Positions 9,242 to 15,960 of a stretch of 25,251 nt of DNA are shown piece after piece; positions within the stretch are counted from its first letter, which is position 1; every line of letters begins with the position of its first letter. Source of the stretch: a virus; IMG/VR virus record IMGVR_UViG_3300048125_000011, positions 1 through 25,251 of that record, one strand, 5' to 3'. The position numbers and the translations under genes are program-made. The notes under the pieces were generated by a model. It was not told the origin of the DNA. It did no database searches and saw only the letters and a program-made list of their open reading frames with translations.

Positions 9242-10258
9242 ATGGATGAACTGTTAAAAAAATTTAAAAATGAAATACTTACTCTTATAGATAGAGGAGT
9301 TGTTGGTAGTACAAGATTTGTACCTACTCCTGAACAAATTAACTCAATTATGTTAGCTGAAACTTATATGGATGCTAAAGAAGCTGCATTATCTTATGGC
9401 TGGAATGACTATGTAAGTATGTTTGAAGCAAGAAATGAAACTGATGTATCACCTGAAGAAGAAATGATTATGCAATTAAGTAAAGAATTGCAAGAGTTAC
9501 AAGCATCAGATAATCCATTTATAGGTGTTGAAGGCGATACAAAGATAATGTATCAAGGTGTAGAAACAACAATAGCTGATTATGGTGACAATTTCTATAA
9601 AAATAATGACAATGATTTTGAATTTGTTAATTCTACACCAGAACAAATAATGGAATTACAAGCTGACTTAGTTAATGCAGGATTGTTAGGTCCTAAAGTA
9701 GGAAAACCTTTTAGACCTGGTGTGTGGAATCCAAAATTAGAAGGCGATATAATGTTTAGTTTAATGTCACAAGCTAATGCTATAGGTATAGGTAAAAAAG
9801 AAAATGGTTGGCAAAATGTATTAGAAAGTTATATACAGAATCCTGTTGCTATGGGATTACAAGTTGATCCATACTTACCACCAGATTATGACAGTATTGC
9901 AACAAGTGTAAATAATTTATTTAAACAACAATTAGGCAGAGACCCAATGCCATACGAGTTAAAGTTGTTAGCTAATACTTATATGTCAGAAACAGAAAAA
10001 GCATATAACCAAAAAGTTATGTTATTAGAAGAAGCAAATAATATGGTTGCTACTCCTGATAACTTAATGGAGTATGGTAATCACATACAGAAAAAAATAA
10101 TAGAAGAACAAGGTTTAACAGAAATAGATCCTGGTGCTGGTATGTTTGCAAAGTTTCAACAAATAACTGCTGAAGAACAAGAAAGGTTAAAAGATTATGG
10201 TGATATTCAAAAAACTAATAGTCTCATTCTTAATAGCATCACAGGTGCTCCAAGGTAA
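9242..10258 (+). CDS. Putative internal virion protein (338 residues)
   Basis: I cannot assign a named family. The protein is mostly helical and acidic. A middle segment (about residues 130-170) with EQIMELQADLVNAGLLG, followed shortly by FRPGVWNPKLEGD, looks like a peptidoglycan-binding-type helical repeat: 'Q-L--AG---G---PG-W----'. A later segment DYDSIATSVNNLFKQQLGRD (about 216-235) resembles helical repeats in large virion proteins of actinobacteriophages, again from memory. It starts two bases after the giant gene's stop with no clear Shine-Dalgarno, so translation probably depends on coupling. The transglycosylase-like gene begins four bases after its stop. Context suggests a partner in the ejection machinery that may touch cell wall. 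Confidence 0.7.
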   Translation: MDELLKKFKNEILTLIDRGVVGSTRFVPTPEQINSIMLAETYMDAKEAALSYGWNDYVSMFEARNETDVSPEEEMIMQLSKELQELQASDNPFIGVEGDTKIMYQGVETTIADYGDNFYKNNDNDFEFVNSTPEQIMELQADLVNAGLLGPKVGKPFRPGVWNPKLEGDIMFSLMSQANAIGIGKKENGWQNVLESYIQNPVAMGLQVDPYLPPDYDSIATSVNNLFKQQLGRDPMPYELKLLANTYMSETEKAYNQKVMLLEEANNMVATPDNLMEYGNHIQKKIIEEQGLTEIDPGAGMFAKFQQITAEEQERLKDYGDIQKTNSLILNSITGAPR

Positions 10259-10262
10259 TATT

Positions 10263-10970
10263 ATGGAAGTAGATAGAGATATTATGAATACAAATCCAGC
10301 TTTAATAGATATATATTTAAGTGCATTGAAAATGAAAGAAAGCACAAACAATTATCTAGCTAAACACTCACCTAGTGTTATAGAAGATTTTGTTACAGGA
10401 AAACCTATACGAGTACAAGCATTAGGTGCTTATGGAATACTTGATATAAATTGGGATGTGTGGTCTAAACAAGCAGGACTTGCTGGTGCTGACTGGAAAG
10501 ATAAAGCTGCACAAGATGCAGTAGCTAAATACAAAGTACAAGAGTATTTTAATAAATTTGGTTCTTGGGATTTAGTATCTGTTGCTTGGTTTGCAGGACC
10601 TGGAGATGCAAGAGATTTAAAAAATACAGGAACATTAGATATGAGCCAACAAGATTCTAATGGAACAGATATTGCTGATTATATTGCTGGTATGAATAAA
10701 TTAATTGGTGAAGAACTAATGAATATAGAAGTTCCTATGGAAACTTTTGAAACACCAAGAATATACTCTGGTCCTGTAGAAGTACAAGGTGCTAATCAAG
10801 ATCAAGATACAGTATTTGCAGCACAAATTTTAAATTCATTAACTAAAGCAAATGCAGGTGGAGTAAGACCTAGTTTAGATGGTGATTATAAATCACAAGT
10901 ACCAGCAGCAGCAGGTGAAATGGATGTTACTAAACTTAAAACACAAATAAGAAGAAACGAGAAGAAGTAA
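10263..10970 (+). CDS. Lytic transglycosylase-like virion enzyme
   Basis: The 235-residue protein has a lysozyme-fold pattern in its first 120 residues: LKMKESTNNY (Glu26 as the likely catalytic acid), ALGAYGILDINWDVW (about 53-67), a DWKDKAAQDAVAKY helix (about 77-90) and SWDLVSVAWFAGPGDA (about 101-116). These match the 'ES-x-N-Y ... GAYGI ... W--A--AWF-GPG' layout of SLT-type transglycosylases, which cleave the glycan strands of peptidoglycan. Sitting among the internal virion genes, it probably opens the wall locally during DNA entry rather than lysing the cell at the end. The C-terminal half is low in recognisable motifs. I start at ATG 10263, with AAGG at 10252-10255. An upstream in-frame start at 10197 would overlap the previous gene by 62 bases and is not used. 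The stop overlaps the next ATG (TAATG). Confidence 0.8.
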   Translation: MEVDRDIMNTNPALIDIYLSALKMKESTNNYLAKHSPSVIEDFVTGKPIRVQALGAYGILDINWDVWSKQAGLAGADWKDKAAQDAVAKYKVQEYFNKFGSWDLVSVAWFAGPGDARDLKNTGTLDMSQQDSNGTDIADYIAGMNKLIGEELMNIEVPMETFETPRIYSGPVEVQGANQDQDTVFAAQILNSLTKANAGGVRPSLDGDYKSQVPAAAGEMDVTKLKTQIRRNEKK

Positions 10971-12511
10971 TGGCACAAGTTGTTGTATATGGACCTAATG
11001 GAGCTAGGACTACTGCTAATACAGAGAAAAGACCTGGTGAAAAAAAATCAGAGTATGAAAGACTGTTAGCTGGTGAAATAAAAGGTAGAGAAGGTTACGC
11101 AGGTGCAACACAAGCAGAACCATTAACAGAAGATTATCCTGGTGATTATGGTGGTGAAGATGCTTCTACTCCAGTAAATCAAAGAGAAAGTGTAGTAGGA
11201 GTAGGTAATACAGATTACGATAAGAAAGATTATTCTTTTGCTGGTCCTGGTCCAACACTAAATATTCCTGATCCATCTGGTACAGATGAACCAACAGCAA
11301 GTCCAGGACAAGCATCTGAACAGTTTTCACAACTTGTTGATTCTGGACAAAGAGATTTTTTAAACATACCTGAAAATGCTTTTTTATGGGATGTTGATGG
11401 AACACTATATTTAGCTTATGAAGTTCCTGGTTCTGGTGGAGAAGTATATGATGGAGAACCAATGTATATGGCATATACAGTTGTAGAAAACGATTTAATA
11501 AAAGCTGGTTTAGTATCTCCAGAAGCACCAACACCAGAAATAAATAGAACAATGCCTAAAGAATTATTTGATTCTACAACTATTGTATTTGGTAATACAA
11601 ATCAACTTACATCAGAAATAGATAATCCTTTTGCTAGTTTTAGAGAAACAATAAGTGAACAAGCACAAGTTGCACCTTGGATAAAAGATGAAGAAATGTT
11701 GTCTTTAATTGCAGAAGCTGCTTTAGAAGGTAGAACTGTTACTGATGCTGAATGGCAATCTACTACTTGGTATCAAACTAATAATGAAACACAAAGAGAA
11801 TGGCTAAGAACTTTTTACGGAGATCCTACAACTGCTACTGCATTAAAAACAGATGCAGAATTAGCAGTATCTAATTCTTTACGTGCTGCTGGTATAAACA
11901 ATGTACCAGAATCAGTTAGTAATTGGATGGCTAATCAGTTTGTTACTGGTGCTTGGACAGATGCTTACACAAGTGAACAAATTAAATTGTTTGCAGACCC
12001 ATTTGCACCAGGTGAAAGAGATAATTCTTTTCAAACATATTTAGATACTGTTACTTTGACTGGTTTAGACAGAACAACAGAAAGAGAAATGGAAGTTGAA
12101 GAACTATACAAAAAATGGTTAGGTCCACAATTAGGTCAATTAACTCAAGATGAGATAGCAGAAACAGCAGGTAAATTGAGAAGTGATCCTGACTATCGTG
12201 ATAAATTAATTAGTTCTCTTAAACAATCAAGACTTGCTGCTTTTAGTAATTACACAAATCCAGAACTTACATATGAAGATATTGCAAGACCTTGGAGAAA
12301 CTTAACAACTTCTGTTTGGGGTCAGACAGCAGATGAAACACAAGGTTGGTGGCAGGAAATGGTCAAGACTAATGACTTTGCTAAAGCACAAAATACACTT
12401 AGAGAAAAAGGTTTAGAACAAGATATTACACAAGTTACAACAGATGCAACACAAGCATTACAACAAGCACTAGGACAAGGCACAGTAAGCCAGTCAGGAG
12501 TTAATGTATAA
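10970..12511 (+). CDS. Putative internal virion protein (513 residues)
   Basis: The first 115 residues are low-complexity and Gly/Pro/Asp-rich, probably flexible. The middle part contains FLWDVDGTLYLAYEVPGSGG, a beta-rich piece, and the remainder is helical. Segments such as DAEWQSTTWYQTNNETQREW and the later SLKQSRLAAFSNYTNPELTY resemble repeated helical modules of actinobacteriophage internal or tape-like proteins; this is recalled, not computed. No catalytic motif is seen. It is joined to its neighbours at both ends by TAATG overlaps, so it is translated together with the transglycosylase-like gene and the 275-residue gene. The most likely role is an ejected or core protein in the same complex. 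Confidence 0.7.
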   Translation: MAQVVVYGPNGARTTANTEKRPGEKKSEYERLLAGEIKGREGYAGATQAEPLTEDYPGDYGGEDASTPVNQRESVVGVGNTDYDKKDYSFAGPGPTLNIPDPSGTDEPTASPGQASEQFSQLVDSGQRDFLNIPENAFLWDVDGTLYLAYEVPGSGGEVYDGEPMYMAYTVVENDLIKAGLVSPEAPTPEINRTMPKELFDSTTIVFGNTNQLTSEIDNPFASFRETISEQAQVAPWIKDEEMLSLIAEAALEGRTVTDAEWQSTTWYQTNNETQREWLRTFYGDPTTATALKTDAELAVSNSLRAAGINNVPESVSNWMANQFVTGAWTDAYTSEQIKLFADPFAPGERDNSFQTYLDTVTLTGLDRTTEREMEVEELYKKWLGPQLGQLTQDEIAETAGKLRSDPDYRDKLISSLKQSRLAAFSNYTNPELTYEDIARPWRNLTTSVWGQTADETQGWWQEMVKTNDFAKAQNTLREKGLEQDITQVTTDATQALQQALGQGTVSQSGVNV

Positions 12512-13338
12512 TGGCAACTTACGCTGAATTAGCACAGAGTTTATATCCCAATATGCCACCTGATGTATTAGCATTGTTTGCTAGTGAGTGGTCAAGAACA
12601 GGCGATCCACAAGTAGCTATTGCAGAAGTAAGAAGAAGTGATGTTTATGAGATAGCATTTCCAGGTAACAAAAGACCAGATGGAACAGTTAAGTTTGATG
12701 AAGTAACTTATACAGGACTTAAAGAAAGTTATATAGGTACATTAGCAGAGTATGGTATTCCAAGAAACACATCAGTTGATTTACTAACAGATAGATTTAC
12801 AGGATTAATAGAAGGTGAAGTATCTGCTAGAGAATTTGCACAGAGAGTAGATGCTGTGTATCAAGGCATACAAGAAAACATACCAGAAGTTACAGAGTTT
12901 TATAGAGAAAACTTTGGCTTAGAACTTACACCAGAAGCTATCTTTGTTGGTGCATTAGACCCAACAGTAGGCGAGGAAATAGTTGCAGGTAGAATAACTA
13001 CTGCACAGATTGGTGGAGAAGCTGCAAGAGCAGGATTTGAAATCACAGGTGATTTTGCACAGAGATTACAAAGAGCTGGTATATCACAAGCACAAGCTAG
13101 ACAGTTATTTACTTCTGCAGAAACAGAGCTACCAAGATTACAAGAACTACAAACAAGAGGTGGAGTAGAAACACCAGATCAGATATCATTAGAGGAATTT
13201 ACAGAAGCAGCAGTATTCCAAAGTCCTGAAGAACTAGAGGAGATACGACAACTTGAAGCAGAAGAAGCTAGTAGATTTGCACCTGTAGGTGGAGCTGCTA
13301 GGCGTGGTGCTAGAGTTACAGGATTAACCGAACAATAA
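12511..13338 (+). CDS. Putative internal virion protein (275 residues)
   Basis: A soluble helical protein with an actinophage-like pattern: LYPNMPPDVLALFASEW near the N terminus, then FPGNKRPDGTVKFDEVTYTG (about residues 50-69), LIEGEVSAREFAQRVDAVYQ (about 98-117) and EFYRENFGLELTPEAIF (about 128-144). The order 'FPG-KR-DG ... G-VS--EF--RV ... FY---FGL' recurs in my memory of phage internal structural proteins, but I cannot name the domain. The C-terminal end is acidic, then a short Gly/Arg-rich tail (GGAARRGARV). It is the last gene of the ejection block. Its stop is followed within four bases by the -35 element of the promoter that begins the capsid transcription unit. Confidence 0.7.
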   Translation: MATYAELAQSLYPNMPPDVLALFASEWSRTGDPQVAIAEVRRSDVYEIAFPGNKRPDGTVKFDEVTYTGLKESYIGTLAEYGIPRNTSVDLLTDRFTGLIEGEVSAREFAQRVDAVYQGIQENIPEVTEFYRENFGLELTPEAIFVGALDPTVGEEIVAGRITTAQIGGEAARAGFEITGDFAQRLQRAGISQAQARQLFTSAETELPRLQELQTRGGVETPDQISLEEFTEAAVFQSPEELEEIRQLEAEEASRFAPVGGAARRGARVTGLTEQ

Positions 13339-13341
13339 ACC

Positions 13342-13368
13342 TTGACATACTACATATAGTGGTATAAT
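13342..13368 (+). promoter_or_regulatory. Sigma70-type promoter upstream of scaffold/capsid genes
   Basis: A perfect -35 hexamer TTGACA (13342-13347) and perfect -10 hexamer TATAAT (13363-13368) are separated by 15 bases, one or two shorter than optimal. They lie directly after the last ejection-block gene, in the only sizeable intergenic gap, and point at the scaffold and capsid genes. Transcription would begin near 13374-13377. It probably gives extra transcription of the capsid genes by host RNA polymerase. The two perfect hexamers in a non-coding gap make chance unlikely. The short spacer could mean a weaker or regulated promoter. Confidence 0.7.
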
Positions 13369-13369
13369 T

Positions 13370-13495
13370 AAATTGTCGCATAGTGGTAGTCTGCGAATAT
13401 AAATTGACTCTGCACCTCCAGTTTATATCTGGCGTGTAAACTGTGTATTTCAATTCGCCTAGTATCTGAATAGCCGAAAGTGGCTGACAATTTTT
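13370..13495 (+). ncRNA. Candidate structured RNA or structured 5' leader
   Basis: About 125 non-coding bases contain several perfect complementary segments that fit one branched fold. P1: AAATTGTC 13370-13377 with GACAATTT 13486-13493. P2: TCGCA 13376-13380 with TGCGA 13392-13396, two bases shared with P1, so three pairs if both form. P3: AATTGA 13402-13407 with TCAATT 13450-13455. P3a, inside P3: CAGTTTA 13419-13425 with TAAACTG 13437-13443. P4: AGCC 13472-13475 with GGCT 13482-13485, next to P1. A run of five T follows P1. A competing hairpin (13397-13403 with 13422-13428) and a second partner for GACAA (TTGTC at 13514-13518) suggest alternative folds. It could be a stand-alone small RNA ending at the T run, or a regulatory leader for scaffold and capsid. 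Caveat: the predicted transcription start falls inside the 5' strand of P1. No known RNA family is recognised. Confidence 0.45.
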
Positions 13496-13580
13496 GTTAT
13501 TCTGTATTATTATTTGTCGCCTATCACATCATTATCCCAAGGATGGTGTAGCTAGTAGAAAACTTGGAGTAGGAGAAATA

Positions 13581-14039
13581 ATGGAAAACGAAGTAGAAAA
13601 TACAGTAGAGGATATGCAAGAAGATAACAATGCGATTAAGCAAATGCGTGAACGTATTAAAGAGCTTGAATCAGTAGAGAAAGAATTTAAGTCTGTAAAG
13701 ATGGCTAACGCTATCCAAGATGCAGGTTTTGATCCTCAATCTGGTGAAGGTAAAGCACTTAAAGACTTGTATAAAGGTGAGTTAGAAGCAAATGCTATAA
13801 AAGAGTTTGCATCTAATTATGGTTGGGGTAATGCTCCAGCTGAACCAACTCAAGAAGAACTACAAAGACAAAGAGTTGTTTCTGGTCAAGATAGTTTAGA
13901 TACTGTTATAGAAGCATCAGTTCCTGTAGAACCTGTAGGTCTTGATGACCAAATTGCACAAGCACAACAAGATGGTGATTGGCAAACAAGTTCTAATCTC
14001 AAAGCAGATAAATTAAGATCACTAACTCAAAAAAAGTAA
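13581..14039 (+). CDS. Putative scaffolding / capsid assembly protein
   Basis: The 152-residue protein is acidic at its start, then a probable coiled coil (about residues 19-45, IKQMRERIKELESVEKEFKS), and ends in a basic stretch (LKADKLRSLTQKK). A small, acidic, helical protein directly before the major capsid gene is the usual position and character of a scaffold, whose C terminus binds the capsid shell. Function is therefore inferred from context and composition, not homology. ATG 13581 was chosen because AGGAGA (13571-13576) sits just upstream. A longer reading from a TTG at 13494 would translate the structured leader and is rejected. The major capsid gene follows after 12 bases. Confidence 0.7.
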   Translation: MENEVENTVEDMQEDNNAIKQMRERIKELESVEKEFKSVKMANAIQDAGFDPQSGEGKALKDLYKGELEANAIKEFASNYGWGNAPAEPTQEELQRQRVVSGQDSLDTVIEASVPVEPVGLDDQIAQAQQDGDWQTSSNLKADKLRSLTQKK

Positions 14040-14051
14040 AGGAGATTTAAA

Positions 14052-14990
14052 ATGGGTGCAGTATCAGGATTGGGAGATTCATACGATCTTCCTAATTACG
14101 TGGGTGAGTTATTTAACATAACACCTAACGATACACCTTTCCTTTCTGCTATTGGTGGAATGACTGGAGGTAAATCAGTTACCTCTAAACAGTTCACCTG
14201 GCAAACAGTTGACAATGCAACAGCAGCTCAAACAGTAGTAGCTGAAGGTGCAGATGCAACTTTCGCAGAGAGAAGCAGATCTGAAGTAACTAACGTTACT
14301 CAAATTATGCAATATGGTGTACACGTTTCCTACACAAAACAAGCAGCTGTAGGCAACCTTAACGGAGAATCTATTATAGGAAATCAGCCAGTTCAAGATG
14401 AATTGTCTTTCCAACTAGATATGGCTATGAAAAGAGCAGCCAGAGACATTGAGTTCTCTTTCCTAAGAGGTTCATATGTTGCTGACACAAACGTAGGAAC
14501 AGCAAGAAAAACAAGAGGAATGTTATCAGCTATCGCTACTAACGAAGTAGCAGGTGGTAACGCAGCTCTTGATCAAGCAAAAGTAAATGCTTTGATGAAA
14601 GCTATGGCAGATTCAGGAGCTCCATTCGAGCAACCTGTAATTATGGCTAACGCTTTCCAAAAGCAAAAACTATCTTCAATCTATTCAAGTGCTTTAGCAC
14701 TTGCACCAAGAGATAGAAACTATGGTGGTGTTAATATCAACACTATAGAAACTGACTTTGGTGAAGTAGGTATTGTCTATAGCAGACACTTACCAGCTGA
14801 AGATTTAATTTGCGTTGACCTTGCTTATTGTAAGCCTGTATTCTTGGACATTCCTGGAAAAGGACACTTTTTCGCAGAACCACTTGCACAAACTGGTTCA
14901 GCTTATAAGTTCCAAATCTATGGAGAGGTCGGATTAGAATATGGTCCAGAGCAATTCCACGGCAAAATTACATCACTATCCACTTCCTAA
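14052..14990 (+). CDS. Major capsid protein, SU10/DUF5309-like
   Basis: The 312-residue protein probably forms the icosahedral shell with an HK97 fold. The N-terminal motif ELFNITPNDTPFLSAIGG (residues 19-36), followed by KQFTWQTV (about 47-54), is the pattern I associate with the SU10-type major capsid family (DUF5309). Length and position after a scaffold-like gene agree. It has the clearest translation signal in the region, AAAGGAG at 14038-14044 with a seven-base spacer. By hand count 12 of its 15 Phe codons are TTC, whereas none of the nine in the next gene are, and 11 of 16 Asn codons are AAC. This codon shift fits very high expression. A strong hairpin lies just downstream. Confidence 0.9.
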   Translation: MGAVSGLGDSYDLPNYVGELFNITPNDTPFLSAIGGMTGGKSVTSKQFTWQTVDNATAAQTVVAEGADATFAERSRSEVTNVTQIMQYGVHVSYTKQAAVGNLNGESIIGNQPVQDELSFQLDMAMKRAARDIEFSFLRGSYVADTNVGTARKTRGMLSAIATNEVAGGNAALDQAKVNALMKAMADSGAPFEQPVIMANAFQKQKLSSIYSSALALAPRDRNYGGVNINTIETDFGEVGIVYSRHLPAEDLICVDLAYCKPVFLDIPGKGHFFAEPLAQTGSAYKFQIYGEVGLEYGPEQFHGKITSLSTS

Positions 14991-15014
14991 TACGAAGTAA
15001 GATAGTATATTTAT

Positions 15015-15042
15015 TAGAGGGAGATAAATACTTCTCCCTCTA
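15015..15042 (+). other. Strong hairpin after the major capsid gene
   Basis: TAGAGGGAGA (15015-15024) pairs perfectly with TCTCCCTCTA (15033-15042), a 10-bp stem with an eight-base loop, in the 67-base gap between the capsid gene and the adaptor gene. There is no T run after it (GTAACATAGG follows), so it is not a classic intrinsic terminator. It may protect the capsid mRNA's 3' end, mark a processing point, or partly attenuate transcription so that capsid protein exceeds tail proteins. The 5' arm is purine-rich (GAGGGAG) and could mimic a ribosome site, hidden by the stem. Confidence 0.65.
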
Positions 15043-15057
15043 GTAACATAGGAATAT

Positions 15058-15960
15058 ATGGCAGCAGTAAGCACACTTATAGATAGAATTTATAGAGATT
15101 TTTTAAACAAACCAGATGATCTTTCTGCGTTTTCTCGTTTAGATGGAGCGATAGATAATACAACAACAACAATAATTTATGAAGATGGTTTATTAAGTTC
15201 AGAAGAAGAAAACCTTTTAGCTGGTGGTGCATTAATAGAAATTAATCAAGAGCTAATGTTAGTTACAAATATTGTTTCATCAACTAGAACATTAACTGTT
15301 GCAAGAGCATATGCAGGTACAACTGCAGCATCTCACGGAGATAAAACAAATATATTTATTAATCCAACCTTTCCTCGTAAGTCTGTATATGATGCAGTAT
15401 CAGATAACATATCAAGGTTATATCCAACTTTATACAATGTAACTACAACAAATGTTACATCTAACAGTACATACCAAGAAGTTCCTGCATCAACAGTAGA
15501 GGTACTTACTTCTTATGTACAAAATGCTACAGGAAATCAGTACACATCTGCTGGTATAGAATTACTTAGAGATTTTCCACCATCAAGTACCAATACAGCA
15601 GTACAGTTTTTTAATACTTCTAATGGTAAAACAGTACATTTAGTTGTTAAAAGAAAATTTGTTAGACCAACAGATGAATCATCAGACATAGAATCTGTAT
15701 GTTTAGTTGCTGCTGAGTATGAACAGATAGTTATGGTTGGTGCTGTAGCAGACATAATGGGTGCTACAGATGTAGATGCCTCAACACAAGAATTTATTAC
15801 AGAAAAACTAGCTGCTGAAAGTTACCCAGTAGGATCAGGAGAAAGACTTAGAAATGCACTACTTAGGCTTAGGTCATTGTTGATAGATGAAGCAAGAGGG
15901 AATTTGCGTTCTTTATATCCTGCACCTGTGTCAATTATGAACATAAACTATAGTGCATAA
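15058..15960 (+). CDS. Putative head-tail adaptor (connector) protein
   Basis: The 300-residue protein follows the capsid gene and probably joins portal to tail. Residues 35-103 form a beta module with EINQELMLVTN, TLTVARAYAGTTAASHGDK and IFINP. The pattern 'E--LV----TLTV-RAY-GT-AA-H--' recurs in phage adaptor and fibre N-terminal modules. It is followed by a helix (RKSVYDAVSDNISRLY, about 107-122), a beta-rich part with LVVKRKFVRP, and a C-terminal helical region (about 235-285). Assignment is by position and module resemblance. Start ATG 15058 has AGGAA at 15050-15054. All nine Phe codons are TTT, in contrast with the capsid gene just upstream. The stop overlaps the next ATG (TAATG). Confidence 0.65.
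   Translation: MAAVSTLIDRIYRDFLNKPDDLSAFSRLDGAIDNTTTTIIYEDGLLSSEEENLLAGGALIEINQELMLVTNIVSSTRTLTVARAYAGTTAASHGDKTNIFINPTFPRKSVYDAVSDNISRLYPTLYNVTTTNVTSNSTYQEVPASTVEVLTSYVQNATGNQYTSAGIELLRDFPPSSTNTAVQFFNTSNGKTVHLVVKRKFVRPTDESSDIESVCLVAAEYEQIVMVGAVADIMGATDVDASTQEFITEKLAAESYPVGSGERLRNALLRLRSLLIDEARGNLRSLYPAPVSIMNINYSA

Noticed and set aside
10197-10262. An upstream start for the transglycosylase-like gene that would add a hydrophobic, signal-peptide-like N terminus
   Set aside because: It overlaps the previous gene by 62 bases. ATG 10263 has AAGG at a suitable distance, and a virion-internal enzyme needs no signal peptide. The hydrophobic stretch is the preceding gene read in another frame.
13376-13396. 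tRNA gene, because TAGTGGTAG inside a small stem looks like a tRNA D-arm
   Set aside because: No T-arm loop of the TTCGAAT/TTCAAAT type with a paired stem follows, no seven-base anticodon loop arm is present, and the closing helix ends in T rather than a normal acceptor with discriminator and CCA.
13466-13493. Hammerhead ribozyme, because CTGAATAG and CGAAAG occur close together
   Set aside because: The invariant CUGANGA is not matched and the required stem between it and GAAA is missing.
13494-13580. An upstream in-frame extension of the scaffold gene from TTG 13494
   Set aside because: It would translate the region just after the structured RNA from a rare start without a ribosome site, whereas ATG 13581 has AGGAGA correctly placed.
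15015-15060. Intrinsic terminator after the capsid gene
   Set aside because: The stem is perfect but no T run follows it (GTAACATAGG), so termination by the usual mechanism is not expected; kept as an unclassified hairpin.
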